DNA of 64,000 nucleotides from Mantamonas sphyraenae (GCA_026936335.1 JAPMXV010000023.1:148737-212736); one strand, 5' to 3'; positions 52,519-63,796 are shown, counted from the stretch's first letter. Translations and numbers: made by a program. The notes: generated by a model from the sequence alone, not told the origin.

Positions 52519-55500
52519 ATGGAGGCGTGTTTCTTGATGCCGCAAAGCGTGGCGGCTGATGCGCGCGAGCTGAAGCTGAGCAGCCAGAATGGGCGGCTTC
52601 TGGTGGCGTACGCAAACGGAAACGAAGTGGTGGTGTTTGACGACGAGCTGGGCGTGAAGCAGGTGCTTGCGTTCCACGACACGGTGACGGGGATTTCGTG
52701 GTGCGGCACACAGCTTGCGGTGAGCTCGCTGAACGAAGTGGTTATATTCGGGATGGAAGACAAAGATCAAAAGGTGGGTTGTGGCGAGATGAGCGCAGGA
52801 AGGAGGAGGAGGGTGGTCGAAGGGATGGGGAATGGACGGGAAGAAGGGCTGACGCAGTGGGAGGGAGACGCAGATGCAATGGGCGGAGCGGGCGACGCTG
52901 AAGCACGAGCATCCGGTGTACGATGTGTCGTGGCACCCGTCGGGGGAGTACATTGTGAGCGCCGGAGAGAAGTTGCAGCTGTGGTTCCGGAGAGAGTCGA
53001 ACGGCCTGCTGACGGAGGAGCAGGCGTGGATCACGACGTGGTCGCTGCAGGACGCGGATGTGGTGGTGCAGGCTGAGTTTTCGCCTGATGGGCGGCTGAT
53101 TGCGACACGTGCGCAGCATAGCGTGTTTATCAAGGTGTGGTTCAGGCATAGCAACGGGCACGGGGACTTGTCGTTTTTGTACCTGCGGCATCCGTGCAGC
53201 GTGACAAGCCTTGCGTGGCGGCCTGCGCTGAACGAGGGGGCCAATGTGCTGATGAGCACGGCGCGGGACGGCCTGGTGCGTTTCTGGGCAGAGACGCTGA
53301 TGGGGGAGCCGTTTGCGTTTGCGCTGGCGACGTTTGTGGATCCGGAAACGTCTGAAGAGATGCGGTTCGGGTGGGTGAGCCACCACGGCCAGATGGAGGT
53401 GGCACAAAGCGGAAACGAATTGTTTGGGTGGCATGGTCACAGGACAGAGTATGACCGTTTCGGTCGGCAGCTGCACAGGGGGCAGGCGACGGGAGGAAGC
53501 AAGAACACGGTGGAAGAGGACTATGTGGTGGGGATGGACGCGGCTGGGAACTGCAGCATGTGGGGTGTGCAGTCGCTGACGCAAGAGGCGCGGCGCACGC
53601 CGAGGACGGTGTTGCAGTGCAAGTGGGAAGCGAAGGAGCACGGAGGCACGGGCACGGGCGTGACAAGCGTTCTGGGGATGAGCGTGACGGGACAAGAGGA
53701 AGGAGGCGTGAGCGGGGCGATGGGCGTGCATGCACTGAGCGTGCACACGGACGGAAGCGTGGTGCAAGAGTGGCTAGGCAATTCGGGCCACGTACGGGAG
53801 AAGGAACACAGTTTCTACGGGCACAACAGCCGGGTGGTGCAGCTGTGCGCACACGAACAGGCGGGACTTGTTGTGTCGCGAGACGAGGGCGGTCAGATGC
53901 ACGTGTGGCAGGAGCGGATGAGCGGGGGCATGGTTGTGGAGGGCGGACGGGTGCTGGTACACGTGGAAGCGCTTGCGGAGAACGTAGGAATGGTTGCGTG
54001 GGCGCCCGGGACGCGGTATTTGTTTGGGACACGAGGGCGAGAAGTGGTAGTGTTTAGCATGGAGGTGACGCCGATGATTGTGGTGGGGACGCTGCAATTG
54101 GGGGAGGAGGTGGGCGGGGGCTCGCTGGTGGCAGTGCAGGTTTTCCGACGGGCGGCGCTTGTGCTGGAGCCTGGGGGACACGAGGATGCAGAGGAGCGTG
54201 AGCGGTGGGTGGTGATGGGCTGTACAGGGAGCGAGGTTGTGGTGTGGGAGGCAGACGTGGTGATCGAAAGCCAGCAGCTGGAAGGGGTGATGGTGAGCCA
54301 CAGCGAGGTGGGATCCGAGGTGAAGTGCATGGGCAGCGTGTGCACGGAGGAGATCTGGTCGCAGTTGCAGCTTGCGGAGGAGGCGCAAGTGGAGGTTGCG
54401 GAGGAGGCGATTGCGGTGGCGGCGTACTGCGTGGGCACGGGTTGTGCAAACGGGGAGGTTGTGCTGTGGCAAGTGGACAAAGACCTGCAGGTGCGGCGTG
54501 TGGGCGTGCTCGAGTCGCGTGATGGGCAGGCTGTGGAGGAGGTTGCGTTTGCAGACAGCGGGCGGGTGGCGTGCGCGTCTGCAGGGGTGGTGCGTGTGTG
54601 GCAGAACGAAACACGGAGGCCCGAGTTTGCGGTGGAGGAGACGATGCGATTTGACACGGGAGAGGCGCCCAAGGTGCGATGGCTGCGTATGGAAGACGGG
54701 GCCACGGCGCTTGTGATTGGTGTGCACGGGTTGGTGATTGTGCTGGAGCAGTGGCGGACAGAGGGACTGTACGCGGGGCAGGTTGCGTGGCGAGAGGTTT
54801 GCCGCACGGCGCAGCCGCGGTTTGTTCGTGTGGACGCTCTGGAAGTGACGCGGGAAGCAAACATTGTGGTTGCGTGCGAGGCGTCGATGGAGGTGTACAC
54901 GCGGCTGTCGCTGGACGTGGAAGACGCGCGTGTGCAAGAGTCTGAGGGACATCGTGTGGGCACGGGGTCTGGCGGACGGTCGCGCAATGTGCTGCACCAT
55001 CTGTACGAGGCACGGCGAGGGCTTGCGGATTACCACCCGCGGCTGCTGCAGGAGTACCTGACCAATGGAGAGTATGAAGTGATCCGGCGTGTGCTGGAGC
55101 ATGTGTATGCGTATGTGACTGAAGCGGTGGACATGCAGACGGTGGCGGAAGGGACCGAGGTGAACGACATTCCACGATTGAGTTTGGTTGGAGTCGGGCT
55201 GGGTGTGCAGGAGGCGAAGGAGGCAGGCGCAGATGTGGAGGCGGTAGAAGAAGGCAAGGGGGCTGTGTTGGCTAATGAGGAGAATGAGGCAGGTGAGGAA
55301 GAGGTGAGCGAGGAGGGAGGGGGCAAGTACGACGAGCTGTTTGCGGCGGAAGAGGAGGTTGTGGATCTGTTTGGAGAGTTGGACGCGGCGGCGGCGGCGG
55401 CGAAGCATGTGCGTACGATTGAAAAGGTGCAGGACGTGCTGAAGTACGTGCGGCTGGGAGGACTGAGTGAGGATGAGCAGAAGCAGCTGGGAGTGATTGC

Positions 55501-58500
55501 GCAGACGGTGGAAGACATCGACACAGTGGACCACACACTGGACGCAGAGGCACAGCGGTTGTACCTGCACACGCGTTCAGGAGCAAAGAGCAGCGGGCTG
55601 TTGGGGCTGGAGGTGAGCGCGGGAGAGGTTGCGTGGGCGATGCACAGCAAGACGTCGACGGAGCTGACGAAGCTTGTGTGTCCTGGGGAGAGTACGACGT
55701 GGGAAGATGCGCGGGGTGTGGGCCTGGTGCTGTGGAACCGAGAAGTTGTGCAGCTGCGTCGTGCGGCGGAGCAAATGGCAAACGCGGTGTTCAAGGCGAC
55801 GAAAGACCCGGACCGGTGTGCGATCTTCAACATGGCGCTGGGGCGAAAGTCGAGGCAGTTGGCGCTGTACAAGGCAGTGCAGTCGAAGAATCCGAAGCTG
55901 GTGGACTTTCTGAGCAACGACTTTCGGGAGGAGCGTTGGGCGCGGGCGGCGTGCAAGAATGGGTATGCGCTGGTGAGCAAGCACAGGTACGAGTTTGGGG
56001 CAGCGTTCTTCCTGCTGGGAGGAGACCTGAAGGGTGCAGCCAATGTGTGCATCCACAGTCTGCAGGACGTGCAGCTGGCGTACTTTCTGGCACGCGTGGT
56101 GGAAGGAGACGCAGAGGTGCAGCCTGTGACGACGATGGTGCGCGAAGAGATGCAGCGACGTGCAGAGGGTGGTAGGGATGTGTTTTTGCAGAGTGTGCTT
56201 CTGTGGCACGCGGGAGAGGCGGAAGGAGCCCTTGCGGTGCTGGAAGAGGAGGGGAGTGGGCAAAGCAAAGCGGCACGTGCGCAAGAGGTGGACGAGGAGC
56301 CCGGGGTACGGTTTGAGTGGTATCGAAGCGGAGAGGATGAAGAGGAAGAGGCTGTGCAGCAGAGCTTCAGCGAGGCGGTGTTTGCTGGGACGGTGTCGAG
56401 TGCATCGCGGGATGGGGCACGTCGGAAAAAGGGCAAGAAGAAGCGCGGGCTGGTGGGATCGGAGTCGATGTTGAGTGTGGCCAGCGGGAGCGTGGGGAGC
56501 GGGTCGAGCTCGTGGATTTCGAACGAGTGGCGTGCAAGCAAGCTGACTGTGAGGATGGAGGGACAGGAGGGAGGGCGTTCGACGCAGCACAACCCGACGA
56601 TGTATGCGTACATGCGCTACCTGCGCGGAGTGCTGGATAGGAAGGAGCTGCAAGCAGCGGCAGCTGCAGAAGGAGGGGTCGGGGTCAAGTACACGGCGCT
56701 GGAGGGCAAGGCGAACGCGGCTGTGGATGGGCAGTGTCTGCGTCGCAATGTGTATGCGTATGAGAATGGTGGGATGGTGGGTCTGGCACTGGAGCAGGTG
56801 TTGGAGTTGGAGCGCGGGCGGGTGCATGGGTTTCTTCAGCGGGGTGTTGGAGGCGGGAAAGAGGAGGGAGAGGGGGGAGAGGGGGGAGAAGGGGAGAGGA
56901 GGAGGTGGTGGGGGTGGTGGAGGAGGAAGAGGAGGAGGAGGAGGAGGAGGAGGATGAGGATTGGTATGATAGTTTTGGTGGAGGAGGGGGTGGGTTTGGA
57001 GGGGGTGGGTTTGGTGGAGGGGGTGGGTTTGGTGGAGGCGGAGGTGCTGCGGCGGCGTTGTTTGGGGGTGATGATGGAGGAGACGAGGGGGAAGGCGCGG
57101 ATGATGATGGAGAGGCGGCAGCAGTGAGTCAGGCGGAGGAAAAGGTGGACGAGGTGGAGGACAACGAGGGAGGGGGAGAGGGAGGAGAGGAGCTGTATGC
57201 ACTAGACAGGGCAGTGGTGTTGCGGTTGGCGAGGAAACAGGTGGTGGAGCTGCTGGGCGTCGGGCGCAAGACGCGTGTGCACCAGGGAGAACTGGAAGCT
57301 GTGCGGGAAACGCTGCGTGTGCTGCGAGAAGCGTACTGTGTGGAGACAAAGGAGGTGTTGGAGGACGTGTGGGCGTTTTGCGAGAGCCGGGGGTACGTGG
57401 TGGGCATGTACCTGCTGCTGTCGGTGCCGTACGTGCCTGTGAGTCTGGCAAGATTGGCCGGGAAGCAGGAGGCGTGGGTGGCGGCGCTGGGTGGGAAGGG
57501 CGCAGGGTCGAGCGCAGGCACAGGTGAGGAAGTGGCGATGAAGACGGCGCTGGTGGTGCATTTGATCGGCGAGACGGACGTGCTCGTGGAACATGCGCTT
57601 GAGGACGGGCTGCATACACACGAAGTGGAGGAGGTGCGCGTGTTTGTTCGAGAGCTGAGTGCGCTGTGGCGTGCGCTGGATGAGGGCGACGAGCTGGAGA
57701 AGCTGCCCGAGGTGGTCAGGCATGCCCTGCGCGTATCGATGTTGGTGCTTGTGTTTTTGTGCGCTTGGCAGCAAGACCACCTGCCTGTGCTTCAGGCGCT
57801 GATGGATCTGCACAACGAAGCGCTGGAGCAAGTCGGGGTGGAGGAGATCGGAAAGCTGGTGGACATGCTGGCAGACAAGGAGTGGCAAGCAACGGACGCA
57901 GCGGCGCGGGCAGCGGAGTACGACAGCGACGATGAACTGTACGACAGCGACACGGACACGGACGCATATCTGGCAATGCTGCGGGAGCGAGAGCGTGCAC
58001 GGAAGGGAAAGACGGCGCGGCGGAAGAAGAAACGCGTGGTGGCGCCGGAGTGGCGCGAGCGGATGGACGAGGTACACGCGTTTCAGGACGAACTACTGCG
58101 GGTCATGCTCGTACAGCGGTTTGTAGAGCTCGTGCGGCGAGACGGGAACCTGGATCGGATGTACGGGCAGCGACGCGAGGTGCTGGAGGAAGAGGAAGCG
58201 CGGCGACCGATCTTGGGCAGGCTGGCACAATGGTGGCACAGGGAAACGACACATGCGATTGTACGTGTGCCGCGAGAGATCGTGCAGCTTGCGTTTATGG
58301 ATGACCTGAGCGTGCACGAGCTGCACAGCGAAAAGATGGACTTGAAGTACAACGGGCTGGGGGAACGGGAGGAAGAGACGGCGGCGCGTCGGGCGCGTCT
58401 GTGGAACACGCTGATGGAGCGTCCGTCGACGTTTAGCGCCATGGCTAGCGTGGTGCTGTCGTTGGCGGCAAGTAGGGACGAGGTTCGATCCGGGTTTGTG

Positions 58501-59829
58501 TCTGCGGAAGAGGTGTACAGGCGCGAGGGAATGCCTGTGCTGGACTTTTGCGTGTCACCGCTGCCGACACTGAGCACCAAGACGCGGTACGTGGTGATCG
58601 GCACGAGCGAAGGTCTTGTGGAGATCAGCGTGCCGCTTGAGGGCGACATGGGCGACGTGGGCCAGGTGATGCGCGACCAGAGGTCGACGTCACTGGTGCC
58701 GGGCGAGGAACAACTGCACAGAGAGGTGGTGACATGGAACCCGCGGCTCACGGGGATGGCTGAAGAAGACGACGGCGAGGAGGAGAGCGTCGGGCGCAGC
58801 GGGAGCGACATGGCTCGCATCGAGATCATCGACGAGTACGAAGCGGCCAAACCGAGGCGTGCGGTGGCGACGCTGCAGCGGACGGTGAAGCGGTCAACAC
58901 AGAACAAGAGCGTGAAGCGAAGCAGAAGCAACAAGAGTGACCGTCGCAAGCGCAAGGGGTTCTCGAAGCATGCGTTCCCGGACATCCATTTTGGCGAAGA
59001 CGAAGGCGGAGCAGGGGGCGGAAGCAGCGGGACTACGAGCAACATGAGCAGGCAGTTTGAGGCGAGTGCACTGGAGGCACATCCAAACCAGCCGTTTTAC
59101 ATCAGCGGAAGCGAGGATGGCGTACAGCTGTGGCGTTTTGGCGTGGAGGAGTGCATTCGCGAGTATGTATGGGACAGCGGGCGTCTGGGAGGCGTGGGTC
59201 AGCTGGAGTTTAACGACAACGGGGACATCTTTGCCGCGACGAGTGCAGACAAGATCCAGCTGTACAAGTTTAACCGGGAAGAGGCGTTTGAAGAGATCGA
59301 AACGCACTATCGAATGATCCACGATCTGCTGTTTTTGCGCAGCAAGAGCGTGTTTGTGACGGCGGGAGAGGCTGCACGGGAGGTGTGCTTGTTTGACACG
59401 CTGCTGCCTCACAAGCGGCCGATTGTGCACAGCGGGCGGTACTTTGAGGAAGGCTCGACGGCGGTGTGCTACGTGCCGGAGCTGTACACCCTCGTGGTGG
59501 GGAGCAAGAAGGGAGGGTTGTGTGCGGTGGACGTGCGCAAGTTTGGCCGGATTCACGAGATGCACGGGGCGCACGAGGGAGCGATCGGGTGCATGCAGTA
59601 TCTGGGGGAGGGGCAATTTGCAAGCGGAGACGCAAGCGGAATGGTGAAGGTTTGGGACGTCCGGGGAAAGGCGATGGAGGTGGTGGACGAGTGGAAGGAG
59701 GAGACGCACGGCAGGAAGGGGTTTGGGTTTGGGACGCATGTGTCGGGCGTGGTGGGTGTGAGGTTGGTTGGAAATGAGGTGTATAGTGGGGTGGCGGAGG
59801 GGTATGTGGGGAGGAGGAGGAGGGTGTGA
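52519..59829 (+). CDS. DMXL: Rabconnectin-3 alpha / DMXL / Rav1 homologue (V-ATPase regulator; frame break near 56900)
   Basis: Exons 52519-52773 and 52874-59829 (100-nt intron, donor GTGGGT, phase 0). The N-terminal WD40 propeller includes HPVYDVSWHPSGEYIVSAG, HPCSVTSLAWRP and NVLMSTARDGLVRFWAETL. The diagnostic Rav1p domain lies near residues 1030-1180: TTWEDARGVGLVLWNREV, LALYKAVQSKNPKLVDFLSN, ERWARAACKNGYALVSKHRY and EFGAAFFLLGGDLKGAANVC. The first frame runs to 57127; the real continuation is in another frame from ~56905 (acidic, Gly/Phe-rich, then helical regions and a C-terminal WD40 propeller). The break sits in a run of G-rich purine repeats with two six-G runs, and the total is one base short of a multiple of three (~2403 aa restored). 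DMXL/Rav1 with WDR7/Skp1 forms RAVE, which reassembles V1 onto Vo of the V-ATPase. Confidence 0.88.
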
Positions 59830-59931
59830 ACGGTGGCGTGGGTGGGAATGAAAAGGGTGGTTGAAGCTGCCGGATGAGGTGATGGAGAGAGTGATTGGGT
59901 GGGTGGGGAGGGGTGCGGAATGAAGGGTGGT

Positions 59932-62900
59932 TCATTCGAGGCGTTGGCGTTTGGAGGAGGAGGAGGAGGAGGAGGAGGAGGAGGAGGAGGAGGAGGAGGA
60001 AGGGTCTTTGCGCTTGGGGAGGGTGAAGGAGGGGATGGGGTAGGCGTTGACGAGTGCGGAGGTGGTGGGGCGGGTGGTGATGTGGGGTGTGATGCGGTCG
60101 ATGAGGGTGTGGAGGAGGGTGTGCAGTGTGGTGTCGTTGGGTTTGGGGTTGTCGAGCCAGGCGATCTTGAGGGAGAGGGAGGTGACGCCGCGGGTGACGG
60201 ATTTGCTGATGGCCTGTTGCACCTGCTGGTAGGTGAGTCGTGGCCTGAGGAGGCGGACAAAGAAGGCCATGTCGACAGGCGGCACGCCAACGTTGCCCAG
60301 CGCCAGGATGATGTGTCGCAGCAGGGACAGCATGCTGCCGTTGTTGATCAGCTCACGCAGTGCCTGGTGCTCGTGTGTGTGCTGATGGCGAGGGTGCTTG
60401 GCTGCACGTGCCTTCATGTGTGCCAGCAGCGTCTGGAACTCCCGCGCCGTGCAGCTGCCACGCTCGTCGCTGGGAGTTCCTGTGCTCCAGCCACTGCGCA
60501 CAGAATCAAGGCGCCATTGTTCCTTGTTTGACGTGAAGTGGTGATCGTAGTCGCATTGTGTCCAGTGTGGGTCGCTGTCGTTGTCAGCAGGGCGTCGTGC
60601 TTTCTGCAGCCACAGTTGGGTTTGCTCGTGTTCCTCCCAGCTGGTGGGGTGGGGTCTGTTGCCGAGAGTGTCCATCTCTGTCATGAGCAGGTGGAGGAGG
60701 GCGTAGTTGGGGTCATCGTGGTCGTGTGGATCTTCCAGCCAGCACACCTTCAACCCAGCCTTTGTCACACCCATGGCCAGACCAGCGTGGAGGATGGCAT
60801 TTCTACACGCCTTTTGATCCATGTCACGGCCGAGAAGGGTGAGGCAGAAGGCCATGTCGCCCTTTGAGAGGGGAATGTTGCCCAGAGCGAGCGGGATCTG
60901 TCGGACGAGCGTGTTCAGGGTGCCATGGCAGACCACAACACGCGCTTGTAGGGTCATGAGGTCGGGGATGTTGCCGATGGGATGCTCGTTGGCCAGGGTG
61001 TGCATGTTCTTCAGCAGTGCCGTGTGCTCCTTCTTGTTGCTGTGGCTGCGCTCGCTCGTGCGCCACCTCGTCCAGCCACTGCGCACAACGCCATCTGGCA
61101 GTCCATCCTCCACGGCCATCTTCTCCTTCTCTGTGGGCTCGGGCAGAACAAGCTCGGGGATGTCGAGGTTGCTGACAGCGTCGTATGTGATTGGGCGGGT
61201 GGTGATGTGGGGTGTGATGCGGTCGACGAGGGTGTGGAGGAGGGTGTGCAGTGTGGCGTCGCTGGGTTGGGGGTTGTCGAGCAAGGCGATCTTGAGGGAG
61301 AGGGAGGTGACGCCGCGTGTGAGGGTGTTGCTGATGGCACCAACCACCTGCTGGTAGGTGAGATGTGGCCTGAGGAGGCGGACAAAGAAGGCCAGGTCAA
61401 CAGGCGGCACGCCAACGTTGCCCAGCGCCAGGATGATGTGTCGCAGCAGGGACTGCTTGCTGCCGTTGTTGATCAGCGCCCGCAGTGCCTGGTTCTCGTG
61501 TGTGTGCTGATGGCGAGGATGCTTGGCTGCGCGTGCCTTCATGTGTGCCAGCAGCGTCTGAAACTCCCGTGCCGTGCAGCTGCCACGCTCGTCGCTGGGA
61601 AAGGCTCGGCTCCAGCCACTGCGCACAGACTCAGGATGCCACCTTTCCACCATGGTTGTGGTGAGGTGGTGGTCGTAGTCGCATTGTGTCCAGTGTGGGT
61701 CGCTGTCGTTGTCAGCAGGGCGTCGTGCTTTCTGCAGCCACAGTTGGGTTTGCTCGTGTTCCTCCCAGCTGGTGGGGTGGGGTCTGTTGCCGAGAGTGTC
61801 CATCTCTGTCATGAGCAGGTGGAGGAGGGCGTAGTTGGGGTCATCGTGGTCGTGTGGATCTTCCAGCCAGCACACCTTCAACCCAGCCTTTGTCACACCC
61901 GTGGCCAGACCAGCGCTGAGGATGGCACGGCTGCACGCCAATTGGTCCATATCGCGGCCGAGAAGGGTGAGGCAGAAGGCCATGTCGCCCTGGGAGAGGG
62001 GAATGTTGCCCAGAGCGAGCGGGATCTGTCGGACGAGCGTGTTCAGGGTGCCATGGCAGACCACAACACGCGCTTGCAGGGTCATGAGGTCTGGAATGTT
62101 GTCAATTGGATGCTCGTTGGCCAGAGAGTGCATGTGCTTCAGCAGTGCCGTGTGCTCCTTCTTGTTGCTGCGGCTGCGCTCGTCACTGCGCCAGTCCCGC
62201 GACCACCCTTTGCGCACAACCACATCTGGCAACTTGTTGGTCTTGTTCATGCCTGCTGACTTCCCTGCACCGATGTCTCCGTTCTTGACCCTCCTTGCCC
62301 GTGTGCTCGACGTCCCTGTCCCTGTGCCACTGCCAGCCGTGACCCTGATCCTGCTCGTTCCGCTGCCTGTCATCCTTTGTGTACCGGTACGTCGGCTGGT
62401 GTTACCTCTGCGTCGTCGCCTGCGGCCGATGCTTGTGCGTCTCGGCTGCCATTCGTCCAAGTCCTCCTGCTCCATGTTGTCTGCGTCCTCGTCGCTGTCG
62501 TCTTGCGGGTTGTACTCCTCATCCATGGCATCACCAGTGTCTGCATAGCTGAGTGGACCCCGAGTGTTCAACTCGTCGTCCACGGGCTGCTGGGTTGCGT
62601 CGTTTGCCTCGCCGTCTTCTTCATACGCCTCCATCCAAGAGCTAGTCATCCAATTTGAGTTGCTGGAGGTTGTCCGCGGTTCACGATGGCCGAAGCTCAG
62701 GAAAATCAGGTCCTCCACGTCGCCGGTGTCATGTGTGTGTGCGTCCTGATCTGCGTCGTCGTCGTTGCTGTCTCCAGTCTGCTGTGTGGCCTGGTGGGAA
62801 GAGGACGACGATGTGGTGGTGGATGTGGTCCGTGTGATACCAACAAAAGCAGGGCTGACGCGTTTGGGGACGCGGTTGCGGTTTGTGGTGGGTTGAGCAG

Positions 62901-63525
62901 GCGGAGGGTGCAACGGAGTCTGAGCAAAGTGCACCTGGGCGGTTTGTCGCGGCTGAGGAGGAGGCGGAGGAGGGTAGGCGTAGTATGGGTGGCCCTGATG
63001 AGCATACGCGTGCAGCTGCTGGGGATGGGTATTGACAGGGACCCAGATGATGGGTGGTGGTGGGTGCTGGTACTGGTTTTGTACGCCAGAGGCGGGCAGC
63101 ATGTTCGGAAATGGCTGGGCAGCCATGGGAGGGACCATGTACCCGTAGCTGTGGGGAAGACGAGAGGGGCGCGGTAGGAACGGTGAGCGGAAGGCGGAAT
63201 GGACGCCATCAGGGCAGAAGCGGGGGTGAAGGGAGGCTGGAGCGAGCAAAGAGGGAAAACGGAGGAGATTGGCAGACGCGGAAACTGGCAACGGGGAGGG
63301 CAGTGACAGGGAGGAGGGGATCGGAGAAGAGCGGAGACGACAGCAGCGGTGGTGATGGGGAAGTGGAGATGCAGGGCAGGAGTGCAGGCAAGCGACCGAG
63401 GCATGTAGGAGGCAAGGAAGCTGGAGAAGCGGGCAGTCAGAAAACGGAGTGGAAGGCAGAACGCACGCTGGGTAGGTGTTGGGAGTGTGTTGTTGCTTCG
63501 GAGTGCTTGAGTAGTCGTTGTCCAT
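59932..63525 (-). CDS. Telomere-proximal gene encoding duplicated novel repeat domains
   Basis: Exons 63525-63467 and 63148-59932 (318-nt intron, donor GTGCGT, acceptor CCACAG, phase 2) encode 1091 aa. Residues 1-100 are Pro/Gln/Tyr rich, ~100-250 acidic, then an Arg/Gly/Ser/Thr basic region. The remainder is two ~375-residue units in tandem. Each unit is itself two related ~185-residue domains, A and B. Shared positions: VVRKGW or SVRSGW, SDER, a LLKHM/LLAHM helix, LALGN, DMAF or DLAF, then GVTKAGLK or GVTSLSLK and L-x-x-P. The protein ends in 15 or so serines and KRQRLE, a possible nuclear signal. I recognise no known family. It is transcribed away from the telomere, whose repeats begin 271 nt upstream of the start codon. 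It might be a nuclear DNA- or RNA-binding protein, but this is only inferred from basic and acidic composition. Confidence 0.7.
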   Translation of the reverse strand: MDNDYSSTPKQQHTPNTYPACVLPSTPFSDCPLLQLPCLLHASVACLHSCPASPLPHHHRCCRLRSSPIPSSLSLPSPLPVSASANLLRFPSLLAPASLHPRFCPDGVHSAFRSPFLPRPSRLPHSYGYMVPPMAAQPFPNMLPASGVQNQYQHPPPPIIWVPVNTHPQQLHAYAHQGHPYYAYPPPPPPQPRQTAQVHFAQTPLHPPPAQPTTNRNRVPKRVSPAFVGITRTTSTTTSSSSSHQATQQTGDSNDDDADQDAHTHDTGDVEDLIFLSFGHREPRTTSSNSNWMTSSWMEAYEEDGEANDATQQPVDDELNTRGPLSYADTGDAMDEEYNPQDDSDEDADNMEQEDLDEWQPRRTSIGRRRRRRGNTSRRTGTQRMTGSGTSRIRVTAGSGTGTGTSSTRARRVKNGDIGAGKSAGMNKTNKLPDVVVRKGWSRDWRSDERSRSNKKEHTALLKHMHSLANEHPIDNIPDLMTLQARVVVCHGTLNTLVRQIPLALGNIPLSQGDMAFCLTLLGRDMDQLACSRAILSAGLATGVTKAGLKVCWLEDPHDHDDPNYALLHLLMTEMDTLGNRPHPTSWEEHEQTQLWLQKARRPADNDSDPHWTQCDYDHHLTTTMVERWHPESVRSGWSRAFPSDERGSCTAREFQTLLAHMKARAAKHPRHQHTHENQALRALINNGSKQSLLRHIILALGNVGVPPVDLAFFVRLLRPHLTYQQVVGAISNTLTRGVTSLSLKIALLDNPQPSDATLHTLLHTLVDRITPHITTRPITYDAVSNLDIPELVLPEPTEKEKMAVEDGLPDGVVRSGWTRWRTSERSHSNKKEHTALLKNMHTLANEHPIGNIPDLMTLQARVVVCHGTLNTLVRQIPLALGNIPLSKGDMAFCLTLLGRDMDQKACRNAILHAGLAMGVTKAGLKVCWLEDPHDHDDPNYALLHLLMTEMDTLGNRPHPTSWEEHEQTQLWLQKARRPADNDSDPHWTQCDYDHHFTSNKEQWRLDSVRSGWSTGTPSDERGSCTAREFQTLLAHMKARAAKHPRHQHTHEHQALRELINNGSMLSLLRHIILALGNVGVPPVDMAFFVRLLRPRLTYQQVQQAISKSVTRGVTSLSLKIAWLDNPKPNDTTLHTLLHTLIDRITPHITTRPTTSALVNAYPIPSFTLPKRKDPSSSSSSSSSSSSSSSSKRQRLE
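60021..61100 (-). repeat. Telomere-distal copy of ~1.13-kb tandem duplication
   Basis: This copy encodes the second A+B unit of the telomere-proximal gene. Corresponding landmarks in the next copy lie 1125-1129 bp further right (for example the tcgcattgtgtccagtgtgg segment at ~60551 and ~61679). A stretch of over 200 bp around 60551-60780 is almost identical to 61679-61908, while the flanks are less similar. Boundaries are approximate. Confidence 0.85.
61140..62228 (-). repeat. Telomere-proximal copy of ~1.13-kb tandem duplication
   Basis: This copy encodes the first A+B unit of the same protein. It keeps the reading frame, as the unit is about 375 codons. The A-domain C-terminal portion is nearly identical to the other copy, pointing to recent duplication or gene conversion. 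The B domains differ more at their ends. Boundaries are approximate. Confidence 0.85.
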
Positions 63526-63796
63526 GGTGATGGTGATGGTGCTGGAGTGTATGCGGATTGTGTTGGACTGGTGGAGGGTGTTGTGGGTGTTGGTGATACT
63601 TTGGTTGAAGGCGGACGGGCAGTGCTGACTGCGCGGCGTTGCAGGACGACAGCCACTCACTAGCGACATTTCCACTCCCACCCACTGCCCACTGCCCCAT
63701 GTCAACACCCAACTCAGCCACACCGCCAGCTAACACAAGCACAACTCACATGACATAGACCGGACTCATCACATCAACAAACCATGCAACTACAGA
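63526..63796. promoter_or_regulatory. Short unique subtelomere holding the 5' region of the telomere-proximal gene
   Basis: These 271 bases between the start codon at 63525 and the first TTAGGG hold no credible gene and no repeat that I can see. They must include the promoter and 5' leader of the leftward gene. I see no clear TATA box. A CA- and CC-rich stretch occurs at 63660-63780. The promoter role is inferred from position only. Confidence 0.4.

Noticed and set aside
59955-60002. GGA trinucleotide array as a possible CRISPR or satellite
   Set aside because: It is a microsatellite encoding the C-terminal poly-Ser of the telomere-proximal protein on the other strand.
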